From Bacillota bacterium (GTDB lineage: Bacteria; Bacillota; Clostridia; Oscillospirales; Acutalibacteraceae), in the NCBI GenBank assembly GCA_023420245.1, contig JAEZWL010000172.1, forward strand, positions 1 through 5,698: 5,698 nucleotides of DNA. The letters are read 5' to 3'. Each line of letters begins with the position of its first letter. Position 1 is the first letter of the stretch. The notes beneath the pieces are model-generated. The model did not search any database, was not told the origin of the DNA, and was given only the letters and a program-made list of their open reading frames with translations. The translations under genes and the position numbers were made by a program. Below are positions 1 through 5,564 of this stretch, in pieces.

Positions 1-1272
1 AGAGCGTATTTGCGGCGCTTTTTTGCAGAGAACGACGGGGATTATGTTTTTCTGATCGACGAGGCTCACAATCTGGTTGACCGGTCAAGAGAAATGTTTT
101 CCTCCGAGCTATACCACTCTCATTTTCGTAATGTGAAAAAGGAGTATAAAGGCAGGAGTAAGGCTCTGGACCGGATTTTGAACAAGCTTAACCGATTTAT
201 GCTCGATACCCGGAAGACCTGCGATGAGCAGGGGCATTTGGTCAGTGCGGGTATCCCGGAGGCACTCCCCGAATTGTTAACCAAATATGTTTCCGTTTGC
301 GAAGCGCTGCTGAAAGAAAATAGGGAGCTGGGCGAGGATAACGATTTTCTTACGCTTTATTTTGAGGTGCTTCATTTTATTCAGATTTTGGATTTGTACG
401 ACGAAAGATATGTGACGCTCTCGGAAGCCCGGCTGAACGAGGTTGCGGTAAAGATATTCTGCCGGGACCCGTCCTATCTGTTAAGCGAAGCCCTGAAGCG
501 GGGCGGCTCGGCTATCCTGTTCTCCGCGACGCTCACGCCGCTGGAGTATTATCGCGAGCTGTTGGGCGGCAGTGAAAACGACTGGATGATGACGCTTTGC
601 TCCCCCTTTAACCCGGATAATTTGTGTTTGCTGGCCGCCGACTATGTATCGACAAGGCTGCGGGAGCGCGCGCGCAGTATCTCCTCTATTACGGAGCTGA
701 TTGATACGGCGGTCACGGAAAAAACGGGCAACTACATCGTCTATTTTCCATCGTATCAATATATGCACAGCGTCTTTGAGGCTTTTAAACCGGAGCACCC
801 AGAAATCAGCACAGTGGAGCAGCAAGCCGATATGACGGAGGAGATGCGGGAAGAATTCATCACGTCCTTTCAGGAGAACCCCGCGCGGACATTCGTTGCG
901 TTCTGCGTCCTTGGTGGAATTTTTTCAGAAGGCATCGATCTCAAGGGGAGCCGCCTGATCGGAACGGTCATTGTCAGTGTGGGGCTGCCGCAGCTGAGCG
1001 TCCAGCAAAACCTGATCCGGGATTATTTTGACCGCAGGAACGGCATGGGGTATGATTACGCTTATCTGTATCCGGGGTTGAACAAGGTTTTACAGGCCGC
1101 GGGGCGCGTCATCCGTTCCGAAACCGACCGGGGAACGGTGCTTTTGATTGACGAACGGTTTAGCCATGAGGCGTATAAGCGAATTTATCCCGGTCACTGG
1201 AGCCACGGCATAACCGTTCACGACAGGAATCAGGCGCAGCGCGCGGTACAGGATTTCTGGGCGGATAAATGA
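1..1272 (+). CDS. Rad3/XPD/DinG-type ATP-dependent DNA helicase, C-terminal part (5' end cut by window edge)
   Basis: The frame is open from base 1, so the gene starts upstream; the TTG at base 10 is internal. Counting residues from base 1, the visible superfamily 2 motifs are the DEAH Walker B box (20-23, after hydrophobic VFLI), an ILFSATLTP motif (172-180), YIVYFPSYQ (245-253), GGIFSEGIDL (305-314) and the arginine-finger motif QAAGRVIRS (365-373). This order is typical of Rad3/XPD/DinG helicases, which unwind DNA 5' to 3' in repair. The nucleotide-binding Walker A and the four cysteines that hold the family's Fe-S cluster would lie upstream, so neither can be confirmed. Clostridial relatives are often about 750-800 residues with a Cas4-like nuclease domain in front; whether this one has it cannot be seen. 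The 423 visible residues run to a TGA inside a terminator hairpin. No neighbour suggests a specialised role, so a housekeeping repair function is the default reading. Confidence 0.93.
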   Translation, partial: RAYLRRFFAENDGDYVFLIDEAHNLVDRSREMFSSELYHSHFRNVKKEYKGRSKALDRILNKLNRFMLDTRKTCDEQGHLVSAGIPEALPELLTKYVSVCEALLKENRELGEDNDFLTLYFEVLHFIQILDLYDERYVTLSEARLNEVAVKIFCRDPSYLLSEALKRGGSAILFSATLTPLEYYRELLGGSENDWMMTLCSPFNPDNLCLLAADYVSTRLRERARSISSITELIDTAVTEKTGNYIVYFPSYQYMHSVFEAFKPEHPEISTVEQQADMTEEMREEFITSFQENPARTFVAFCVLGGIFSEGIDLKGSRLIGTVIVSVGLPQLSVQQNLIRDYFDRRNGMGYDYAYLYPGLNKVLQAAGRVIRSETDRGTVLLIDERFSHEAYKRIYPGHWSHGITVHDRNQAQRAVQDFWADK

Positions 1273-1308
1273 AAAGCAGCATGTACGCAATGATACATGC
1301 TGCTTTTC
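1271..1308. terminator. Bidirectional terminator between convergent genes
   Basis: A perfect 15-bp inverted repeat (GAAAAGCAGCATGTA at 1271-1285 and its complement at 1294-1308) encloses an 8-base loop. The stem ends in an A run on one side and a T run on the other, so on either strand the transcript has a stem finishing in U residues. It overlaps the helicase stop codon and lies 29 bases beyond the end of the permease gene on the opposite strand, so it can serve both. The U-tract is inside the stem and short, so efficiency is uncertain. Confidence 0.8.
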
Positions 1309-1337
1309 AGCGAAGGCTTATATAGTCAAAAGGTCAA

Positions 1338-2942
1338 TCAGTTGTTGAAATCCACCGAGCTTAAAAGATTCCGGCAGGCCGCAAAAATACCGAGGGATAC
1401 GGCGAAATTCCAGACAACGCAGGGCAAGCCGATCACAAAACCGGGCAGATAATCGGCGAAAGCGTAGAGCAGACCGCTGACAACAGCACCCGGGGCAAAT
1501 AAAAGCCCCAACAGAAGCATGTAAACCAGCATGATCAGCCCCTTATTCATTATCGTTCCGAACAACCGTTGAAAGAGGATATTAACCGAAACATAAAGGA
1601 ATCCGACCGATGCGTAAGCCAGCATGCACAAAAGCGCGGTTGCCGGATTGGCTTTCAGGTAGATTGCCAGTACCGTGAAAATAAGGACGCCGTCCATCGC
1701 GGGCTTTAAAACGGTGGAAAGACAAGCCCAGACCAGCTTGGAAAACGGATTTTCCGGAACAAGGTAAATATAAGGCTTAATCAGCTCCTTTGACCAGTCG
1801 CCGGAAAGGTTGAAAAAGAAAAGGATATAGGAGCTTGCCGCCAGGCAGATTCCCATGATTACGCCAACCGGAATTTTGTCGGAATTCGCAGCTACCATAG
1901 TCCGGAAGAATATCGCCAGAACGAGATTGAGAACAGTCATAACAACCGTGGAGGCGCCCAGGAACGGCAGCCGACTCATCCGGCTGTTCTGCCGGATATG
2001 CTTAAAAAAGAAGGTGTTCGCGCCCCAGCCGTGGTTGATTCCCGTATCTCTGATTTTAACATTGCCGCTGTTCATCTTTCTCTGGAACGAACGGCCTTCC
2101 TTCATTGACTGCCGCAGTTCAAATGCGGTTTCCGTCGTTTGCAGAACATCCTCGTAGTAATCGGAATTGCTCTTTATAAACAGGAGGATACCGCCAATAA
2201 GAGCGGCGGCGTTTAATGCCGCGTAAATCAGAATTTCGCTTCCGTTTCCCTTCATTATGGCAAACACCATACCTTTAATCCAGCCGACAACCGGCAATAT
2301 GGTGAGATACGGGGAAGAAATTGCCGCCAGTAGGGATTCTATCCGTGCGCCGTTGGCAAAATATGTGAACATGATAAATGCGGCGGTTAGCCCCAACAAT
2401 ACATATAGTACGGTTTTGACGCCCTGAACACGGGAGGGATTTCCGCTGGAATAGCTGTAAAAAAGCAATGCAAGTACCTGCATTGTGAATAGCAGCAGCG
2501 CAAACCCGGCGATGAGCGCAACAAGCTGGTGGGGCATAACACCAAACAGCTGATAGGCCATCCCGCTGTAAAACAGCAGGAAAAACATCATGAGCAGGCT
2601 GGTGCCCATCTGCTTTATCAGGCCGTATGCAAGTATCTTTTTTGGAGAAATCGGTGAAACAAACAGGAAGTTAACATCGGACATTCTAAAAAAAGTTGCT
2701 CCGCTTTTCAGACCGCTTAAAAGCATCGGTAGACCGAGCAAAATTGAAACTCCCAAATACAGACCTTCCAAAATCCGAAAGTCCAGAACCCCGACGCTCT
2801 TTTTTGTATCCGTGCCTGTAAGCAGGGAAAACCCCAAAAGAGCAATAATGAAAAGATAAAGGATCAGCTTGCCCGGGTGACGAAGGATATCCAGCAACGA
2901 ATTTTTAATTTCCTTGCGGAACAGGTAAAGCATTGCCTTCAT
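1338..2942 (-). CDS. ABC exporter permease, putative ABC_export (YthQ-like) family, 534 aa
   Basis: This is the membrane component of an ABC transporter. It has about 12 hydrophobic segments (roughly residues 26-43, 57-76, 107-127, 137-161, 177-195, 237-256, 326-347, 357-377, 415-430, 434-456, 468-494, 499-523). A charged region at 258-325, between two groups of helices, is probably cytosolic. The stretch SDVNFLFVSPISPKKIL (88-104) resembles the 'putative ABC exporter' family of Firmicutes, to which Bacillus YthQ belongs; this is recognised from memory, and the substrate is unknown. I chose the ATG at 2942. It overlaps the ATPase stop codon as ATGA and is followed by MKAMLYLFRKEIKN, a typical start for such permeases; a GGAAGAGGCGGGG purine stretch lies just upstream. 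A longer frame back to 3080 would run over the ATPase gene in a basic, low-quality sequence and is rejected. Translation is probably coupled to the ATPase. Confidence 0.9.
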   Translation of the reverse strand: MKAMLYLFRKEIKNSLLDILRHPGKLILYLFIIALLGFSLLTGTDTKKSVGVLDFRILEGLYLGVSILLGLPMLLSGLKSGATFFRMSDVNFLFVSPISPKKILAYGLIKQMGTSLLMMFFLLFYSGMAYQLFGVMPHQLVALIAGFALLLFTMQVLALLFYSYSSGNPSRVQGVKTVLYVLLGLTAAFIMFTYFANGARIESLLAAISSPYLTILPVVGWIKGMVFAIMKGNGSEILIYAALNAAALIGGILLFIKSNSDYYEDVLQTTETAFELRQSMKEGRSFQRKMNSGNVKIRDTGINHGWGANTFFFKHIRQNSRMSRLPFLGASTVVMTVLNLVLAIFFRTMVAANSDKIPVGVIMGICLAASSYILFFFNLSGDWSKELIKPYIYLVPENPFSKLVWACLSTVLKPAMDGVLIFTVLAIYLKANPATALLCMLAYASVGFLYVSVNILFQRLFGTIMNKGLIMLVYMLLLGLLFAPGAVVSGLLYAFADYLPGFVIGLPCVVWNFAVSLGIFAACRNLLSSVDFNN

Positions 2943-3658
2943 TGCGCATCCCCGCCTCTTCCGGAGCTTTCCGTGATGGCAAAGAAGAGCTGCTCCAGGT
3001 CTTCGCCGCTGCTCTCGATTTCCGCGCGCGAGCGGATTGCGGCAATCCTGCCGTCCATCATGATCAGCGCTTTGTCCCACAAATCCTGTACGCTGTCGAG
3101 CATGTGCGTGCTTACCAGAATCGAGCAGCCGCGCTGCTTCATTTCCAGCAGCATGTTTTTCAGCTCCTTAATCGCGTGGGGGTCCAGTCCGACCAGCGGC
3201 TCGTCCAGAAGTACTGCTTTCGGCTCCGGCAAAAGCGCACAGCAGATACTAAGCTTTTGCTGCATTCCCTTGGAGAGCTCTTTTCCAAGCTTCTTTTTTT
3301 TGTCGTCCAGCTCCATACGGGTCAGAAGCTCTTCTGCCTTTGCCTGCCAGTCTTCCACCCGGTATGCCCTCGCGATGAATTCAAGGTGCTCATATACCGT
3401 CAGGGTTTCGATCGGCGCCGGAAGCTCCGGGATATATCCAAAGCAGCGTTTTGCCTCCACAGATTTGTTGGGATACCCGCAAACGGAGATAATCCCGTGA
3501 AAGCGCAAAAGACCGGCAATGCATTTAATCGCGGTCGATTTGCCAGCTCCGTTCGGGCCGATGAGTACCGCGACCTCACCCGGAAGAACCTGAAAATTCA
3601 GGTCGTCGTTTGCCAGAGTTTTTGCATATTTTTTTGTCAGATTGAAAACCTCAAGCAT
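2939..3658 (-). CDS. ABC transporter ATP-binding protein (ABC-2 exporter type), 239 aa
   Basis: This cytosolic ATPase powers the permease encoded directly downstream. Motifs are complete: Walker A GPNGAGKST (34-42), signature LSKGMQQK (128-135, the variant common in ABC-2 exporters), Walker B AVLLDEP (148-154) with catalytic Glu153, D-loop GLD (157-159) and H-loop His185 in STH. At the Q-loop position the sequence is GYIPE, with Glu78 instead of Gln, which is frequent in this class. The length fits a stand-alone nucleotide-binding subunit. The start ATG at 3658 has TGGAGG six bases upstream (GGAGG at 3665-3669). The stop overlaps the permease start by four bases, so the two form an operon, ATPase first. 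An A8 run on the coding strand (plus-strand 3296-3303) encodes the DKKKK tract near 119-123 and leaves the frame intact. Relatives include YthP and NatA-type subunits; the substrate cannot be read from the sequence. Confidence 0.96.
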   Translation of the reverse strand: MLEVFNLTKKYAKTLANDDLNFQVLPGEVAVLIGPNGAGKSTAIKCIAGLLRFHGIISVCGYPNKSVEAKRCFGYIPELPAPIETLTVYEHLEFIARAYRVEDWQAKAEELLTRMELDDKKKKLGKELSKGMQQKLSICCALLPEPKAVLLDEPLVGLDPHAIKELKNMLLEMKQRGCSILVSTHMLDSVQDLWDKALIMMDGRIAAIRSRAEIESSGEDLEQLFFAITESSGRGGDAQ

Positions 3659-3680
3659 GATAATCCTCCAAATATTAATG

Positions 3681-3706
3681 TGTTGTACTAGAACATTAAT
3701 ACAACA
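3681..3706. promoter_or_regulatory. Probable operator over the ABC promoter (GntR/YtrA-like dyad)
   Basis: The arms TGTTGTACTA (3681-3690) and TAATACAACA (3697-3706) are complementary at nine of ten positions and flank a 6-base centre. The dyad covers the end of the -10 box and the start site, where a bound protein would block transcription. The TGTAnTA/TAGTACA flavour is like operators of YtrA-subfamily GntR repressors, which commonly control small ABC exporter operons in Firmicutes; that assignment is inference. A second pair, ATTAATGT (3674-3681) and ACATTAAT (3693-3700), interlocks with it. No regulator gene is encoded in this window beside the operon. Confidence 0.6.
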
Positions 3707-3732
3707 ATACAGCCTGTTGCCGGGAATGTCAA
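3704..3732 (-). promoter_or_regulatory. Sigma-A-type promoter of the ABC exporter operon
   Basis: Read on the minus strand, a perfect -35 box TTGACA (3732-3727) is followed by exactly 17 bases and TATTGT (3709-3704, four of six consensus positions). Transcription would start near 3697, about 40 bases before the ATPase ATG, with the GGAGG between them. The -10 box is partly covered by the dyad described as the operator. Confidence 0.75.
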
Positions 3733-3858
3733 TACGTTAAAGAATTTACCTAATTTTGGAACAAGCTAATTTTATCAGGAAATAAGCGGATAGTGTCGAA
3801 AACAGGGTATCAATTGCTGGGGGTTCGTGATAAGATAAAGGCTGTACAGCTCAGGCGG

Positions 3859-3901
3859 TTGACCGAAGTCGGCAAGCATACGCCTATATCTATACTGTAT
3901 A
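3859..3901 (+). promoter_or_regulatory. Possible promoter/operator region of the FAH gene
   Basis: TTGACC (3859-3864) resembles a -35 box, and TATATC (3885-3890) and TATACT (3891-3896) resemble -10 boxes, but the spacings (20 and 26 bases) are too long for a standard promoter. TATACTGTATA (3891-3901) is a perfect odd palindrome about 32 bases before the start codon and could be a -10 box, an operator half, or chance in AT-rich DNA. The rest of the 275-base gap between the divergent genes shows only the short palindrome GCTGTACAGC (3841-3850). Confidence 0.25.
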
Positions 3902-3933
3902 TATTTATTAAAAAAATACAAAGGTGATTGTAA

Positions 3934-4785
3934 ATGAAATTAGTAAATTGGAAAGCAGAAAACGGAATCCGGCTCGGGATTTTAACGGATCGCGGAATCG
4001 TCGATGTAAAGCAGGCGATGCCGGACGCACCCGCCGATATTGAACAGGTTATATCCGGCGGCGAAGAGTGCCTTAGCCGACTGGCGGAGCTGGCAAAAAA
4101 GGATTTGCCAGTCATTCCTGCGGAGAATGCGGAATATGCCCCCTGCGTGTTACATCCGGAGAAAATTCTCTGCGTTGGTCTGAACTATCGGAAGCACGGG
4201 GCGGAATGCAGTATGGAGATTCCGGAGACCCCCACCTTGTTCAGCAAATTCAAAAGTGCTTTGGCCGCTCATAACGAGAGTATTCCGCTGCCCGAGAATG
4301 CGGTCAAATTCGACTATGAAGCTGAGCTGGTCGTTGTAATCGGGAAAAAAGCGGTCAACGTTTCAAAGGAAGAAGCGCTTTCTTATGTGTTTGGCTATAC
4401 CGCCGGAAACGATTTGTCCGCGCGTGAGCTTCAGACCCGCACCAGCCAGTGGCTCTTGGGAAAATCCTGTGACCATTTTGCGCCGCTTGGCCCCTGCGTG
4501 GTAACGGCGGAGGAGATTGACCCGAACAATCTGGCAATTCGCTCGGAGGTAAACGGAGTGACCCGGCAATCCTCCAACACGAGGGAAATGATATTCAGCT
4601 GTGCCGATATCATCAGTTATGTTTCAAAGTATATGACGCTGATGCCGGGCGATATCATTTTCACGGGCACACCGGACGGTGTGATTTTAGGATATCCGGA
4701 GGAAAAACAGGTCTGGCTCAAATCCGGGGACAAAATTACGGTTTCCATTGAGAAAATCGGTTTCCTTACGAACGTTTTGAAATAA
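3934..4785 (+). CDS. Fumarylacetoacetate hydrolase (FAH) family protein, 283 aa
   Basis: This is a cytosolic, divalent-metal-dependent enzyme of the FAH superfamily, whose members cleave or hydrate small keto acids (acylpyruvases, fumarylpyruvate hydrolases, 2-oxo-hept-ene-dioate hydratase/isomerases, oxaloacetate decarboxylases). Visible hallmarks are GLNYRKHGAE (82-91) with the likely catalytic His88/Glu91 pair, the metal-ligand motif YEAEL with Glu129 and Glu131, Asp160 in GYTAGNDLSARELQ as the third ligand, Lys177 in GKSCDHFAPLGP, and the closing FTGTPDGV (243-250). The N-terminal 70 residues form the small domain usual in bacterial members. Length is typical. The ATG follows AAGGTGA (3921-3927) by six bases. 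The gene stands alone: its left neighbour is divergent and a strong terminator follows it, so context gives no substrate. Names such as 'ureidoglycolate lyase' often attached to this family would be over-precise. Confidence 0.93.
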   Translation: MKLVNWKAENGIRLGILTDRGIVDVKQAMPDAPADIEQVISGGEECLSRLAELAKKDLPVIPAENAEYAPCVLHPEKILCVGLNYRKHGAECSMEIPETPTLFSKFKSALAAHNESIPLPENAVKFDYEAELVVVIGKKAVNVSKEEALSYVFGYTAGNDLSARELQTRTSQWLLGKSCDHFAPLGPCVVTAEEIDPNNLAIRSEVNGVTRQSSNTREMIFSCADIISYVSKYMTLMPGDIIFTGTPDGVILGYPEEKQVWLKSGDKITVSIEKIGFLTNVLK

Positions 4786-4799
4786 AATATCGATCGGCG

Positions 4800-4847
4800 G
4801 AAGAAGGAGCTGTTGCGGAACGGCTCCTTCTTCGTTTGTTGATTTTT
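4800..4847 (+). terminator. Rho-independent terminator of the FAH gene
   Basis: A 15-bp stem pairs GAAGAAGGAGCTGTT (4800-4814) with AACGGCTCCTTCTTC (4819-4833), with one U-G pair and a GCGG tetraloop. A T-rich tail (GTTTGTTGATTTTT) follows. It begins 15 bases after the FAH stop codon. Confidence 0.9.
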
Positions 4848-4917
4848 AAAATTCAATATCGGCATTCCTTTTCTTTTTGTTTGGCAGTAAATCAATTCCG
4901 TTAAGCATTTTTGGTGT

Positions 4918-4947
4918 AAAAATAAAAACCGCCCTTACGGCGGTTTT
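4918..4947 (-). terminator. Rho-independent terminator facing the minus strand
   Basis: AAAACCGCC (4925-4933) and GGCGGTTTT (4939-4947) form a perfect 9-bp stem with a 5-base loop. On the minus strand the stem runs into TTTTTATTTTT (4928-4918), a proper U-tract; on the plus strand only four T follow. The orientation therefore calls for a minus-strand transcript coming from about 5100. No convincing protein gene is there, which is the main support for the candidate RNA. Confidence 0.75.
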
Positions 4948-5120
4948 CGGAGAGGAAACGGAAGAGATGATATCGATAAAAGCCTCTTTCGAGGAGCTTG
5001 TTGTTTGTCTGCCGACCCGCCGGTTCGGTATTCCGTCCATGCCCGGCAGGCGCTTGGCAGTAGTTCTATTTGAAAAAATCAATTACTTGATTCAATGGCT
5101 TTAGTTTACCTTATGAATGT
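4918..5120 (-). ncRNA. Candidate small structured RNA (unrecognised)
   Basis: I do not recognise a known RNA family here. On the minus strand, CTGCC (5060-5056) pairs with GGCAG (5013-5009). Inside it, GCCTGCCGG (5051-5043) pairs at all nine positions with CCGGCGGGT (5023-5015), using one U-G and one G-U pair. Inside that, CGG/CCG (5035-5033/5028-5026) closes an AATA loop. The two wobbles would be A-C mismatches on the plus strand, so the fold favours the minus strand. A second hairpin CCTC-GAAA-GAGG (4994-4983) runs into CTTTT, and the transcript ends at the terminator 4918-4947. An AT-rich hairpin AATCAA-GTAA-TTGATT (5092-5077) with a T6 tail lies near the 5' end. The start near 5120 is taken from a weak promoter. 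Overlapping small frames exist on both strands; the best, plus 4967-5104 (45 residues, AGAGG 11 bases upstream), cannot be excluded. Confidence 0.35.
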
Positions 5121-5126
5121 GAAGAA

Positions 5127-5156
5127 ATTATGTAATTTTACTAAAATTTAGGTTAA
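5127..5156 (-). promoter_or_regulatory. Weak candidate promoter for the minus-strand RNA
   Basis: On the minus strand TTAACC (5156-5151) and CATAAT (5132-5127) are separated by 18 bases in an AT-rich stretch. Each is four to five matches from consensus. The position would give a transcript of about 200 bases ending at the terminator 4918-4947. Confidence 0.25.
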
Positions 5157-5166
5157 GAAATGAAAC

Positions 5167-5278
5167 AATCATCCTTCCGGGAGTTTTTTTCGGTTTTGCT
5201 CAGATCGGCGGCAAAGTCGCGCGGCCGCAACAGCACAGGATGATTTTGCTTCCGGCACGATTTGCCGCGATCTGCCGG
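5167..5278. repeat. Cluster of overlapping, mutually exclusive inverted repeats
   Basis: Three pairings share this stretch. AATCATCCT (5167-5175) is the exact complement of AGGATGATT (5237-5245). CAGATCGGCGGCAAA (5201-5215) pairs with TTTGCCGCGATCTG (5261-5274) with one extra base. CCGGCA (5252-5257) pairs with TGCCGG (5273-5278), extended by GAT/ATC after a one-base bulge and followed on the plus strand by TTTTGTC. The second and third compete for 5261-5274, and the first crosses the second. The stretch lies directly after the stop codon of the 54-residue gene on the minus strand, so it would be that gene's 3' untranslated region or terminator zone. No protein gene is seen in 5105-5304. Confidence 0.45.
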
Positions 5279-5304
5279 TTTTGTCTACAGGCTGATTACG
5301 GGCT

Positions 5305-5469
5305 TCATCGTTTTGTATTCGGTCCCAGCGCCGTCTTTTTTGTATTGTGCTCCTGATTTTGGTTCTCCGCCTGACCGGACTGGCTCATTGGGTTGTTTTT
5401 ATTGGTGATATTTCCGTTTAAATGATCGGTGTTGACTTTCTGCATAAACGGCTGATCTTTTTTTTGCAT
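5305..5469 (-). CDS. Small hydrophilic Asn/Gln/Lys-rich protein, 54 aa, hypothetical
   Basis: I do not recognise the family. The 54 residues begin MQKKDQPFMQKVNTDH and end TALGPNTKR. They contain no Cys, Trp or Tyr, only one Phe, and no membrane segment or signal peptide; Asn, Gln and Lys dominate, so it is likely soluble and largely disordered. Composition and length recall the small acid-soluble spore proteins of Firmicutes, but I cannot match a named Ssp family, so this is only a suggestion. Support for the gene is good: GAGGTGA (5475-5481) lies five bases before the ATG, and a TTGACA promoter lies further upstream. The ATG is followed by C and an A8 run (5465-5458 on the minus strand), a possible site of transcriptional slippage in codons 2-4. 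The gene on its upstream side runs in the same direction, ending 95 bases away. An inverted-repeat cluster follows the stop. Confidence 0.7.
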   Translation of the reverse strand: MQKKDQPFMQKVNTDHLNGNITNKNNPMSQSGQAENQNQEHNTKKTALGPNTKR

Positions 5470-5513
5470 TGTTCTCACCTCGGATTCGTTCCCTGATTCA
5501 GATTAAAATTTTC

Positions 5514-5541
5514 AATATAAATTTCATGCCCTCTTTGTCAA
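5514..5541 (-). promoter_or_regulatory. Sigma-A-type promoter of the 54-aa gene
   Basis: On the minus strand TTGACA (5541-5536) is followed by 16 bases and TATATT (5519-5514, five of six consensus positions). Transcription would begin about 38 bases before the ATG. The -35 box lies in the loop of the hairpin 5525-5560, and the spacer includes one arm of that hairpin. Confidence 0.6.
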
Positions 5542-5560
5542 TTATGGCGGAGAGGGCATG
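5525..5560 (-). terminator. Hairpin after the Ser/Ala-rich gene, probable terminator
   Basis: CATGCCCTCT (5525-5534) and AGAGGGCATG (5551-5560) form a perfect 10-bp stem with a 16-base loop. On the minus strand it begins four bases after the stop codon at 5565-5567, the usual place for a terminator. The following sequence is AT-rich (AAATTTATATTG) but has no clean U-tract, so it may instead protect the mRNA 3' end or act weakly. It also contains the -35 box of the next gene. Confidence 0.55.
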
Positions 5561-5564
5561 TCAT

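Noticed and set aside
10..12. TTG as the start of the helicase
   Set aside because: The frame is open to base 1, and a helicase starting here would lack Walker A; the DEAH box would be at residue 17, which is impossible for a complete protein.
2943..3080. N-terminal extension of the permease back to an in-frame start at 3080
   Set aside because: It lies wholly inside the ATPase gene in another frame, encodes an Arg/Gly-rich sequence unlike a membrane protein start, and the ATGA overlap at 2939-2942 gives a natural start.
3296..3303. T8 run in the ATPase gene as a programmed slippage or frameshift site
   Set aside because: The reading frame is intact on both sides and the run encodes a lysine tract; nothing suggests a second product.
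2877..3691. Long plus-strand ORFs (207 and 252 residues) opposite the ABC ATPase
   Set aside because: They are antisense to a gene with every ABC motif intact, their products are Ser/Arg/Phe-rich shadow translations, and neither has a supporting ribosome binding site.
3841..3884. Riboswitch or T-box leader upstream of the FAH gene
   Set aside because: Only short palindromes with loops too small or arms of 3-5 bases are visible, and no terminator/antiterminator pair precedes the start codon.
3810..4115. Minus-strand ORF of 101 residues spanning the FAH upstream region and 5' end
   Set aside because: It crosses the FAH ribosome binding site and coding start, has a Ser-rich shadow composition and no ribosome binding site.
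4355..4613. Minus-strand ORFs inside the FAH gene
   Set aside because: They are shadows of the FAH coding frame, which has conserved metal-binding and catalytic motifs.
4846..5082. Minus-strand ORF of 78 residues
   Set aside because: It starts at TTG with no ribosome binding site and reads through the terminator hairpin and its U-tract, so it cannot be a normal gene; the stretch fits a structured RNA better.
4792..5211. GATCGGCGG occurring at 4792-4800 and 5203-5211
   Set aside because: A 9-base match in a 5.7-kb window with no extension on either side is compatible with chance.
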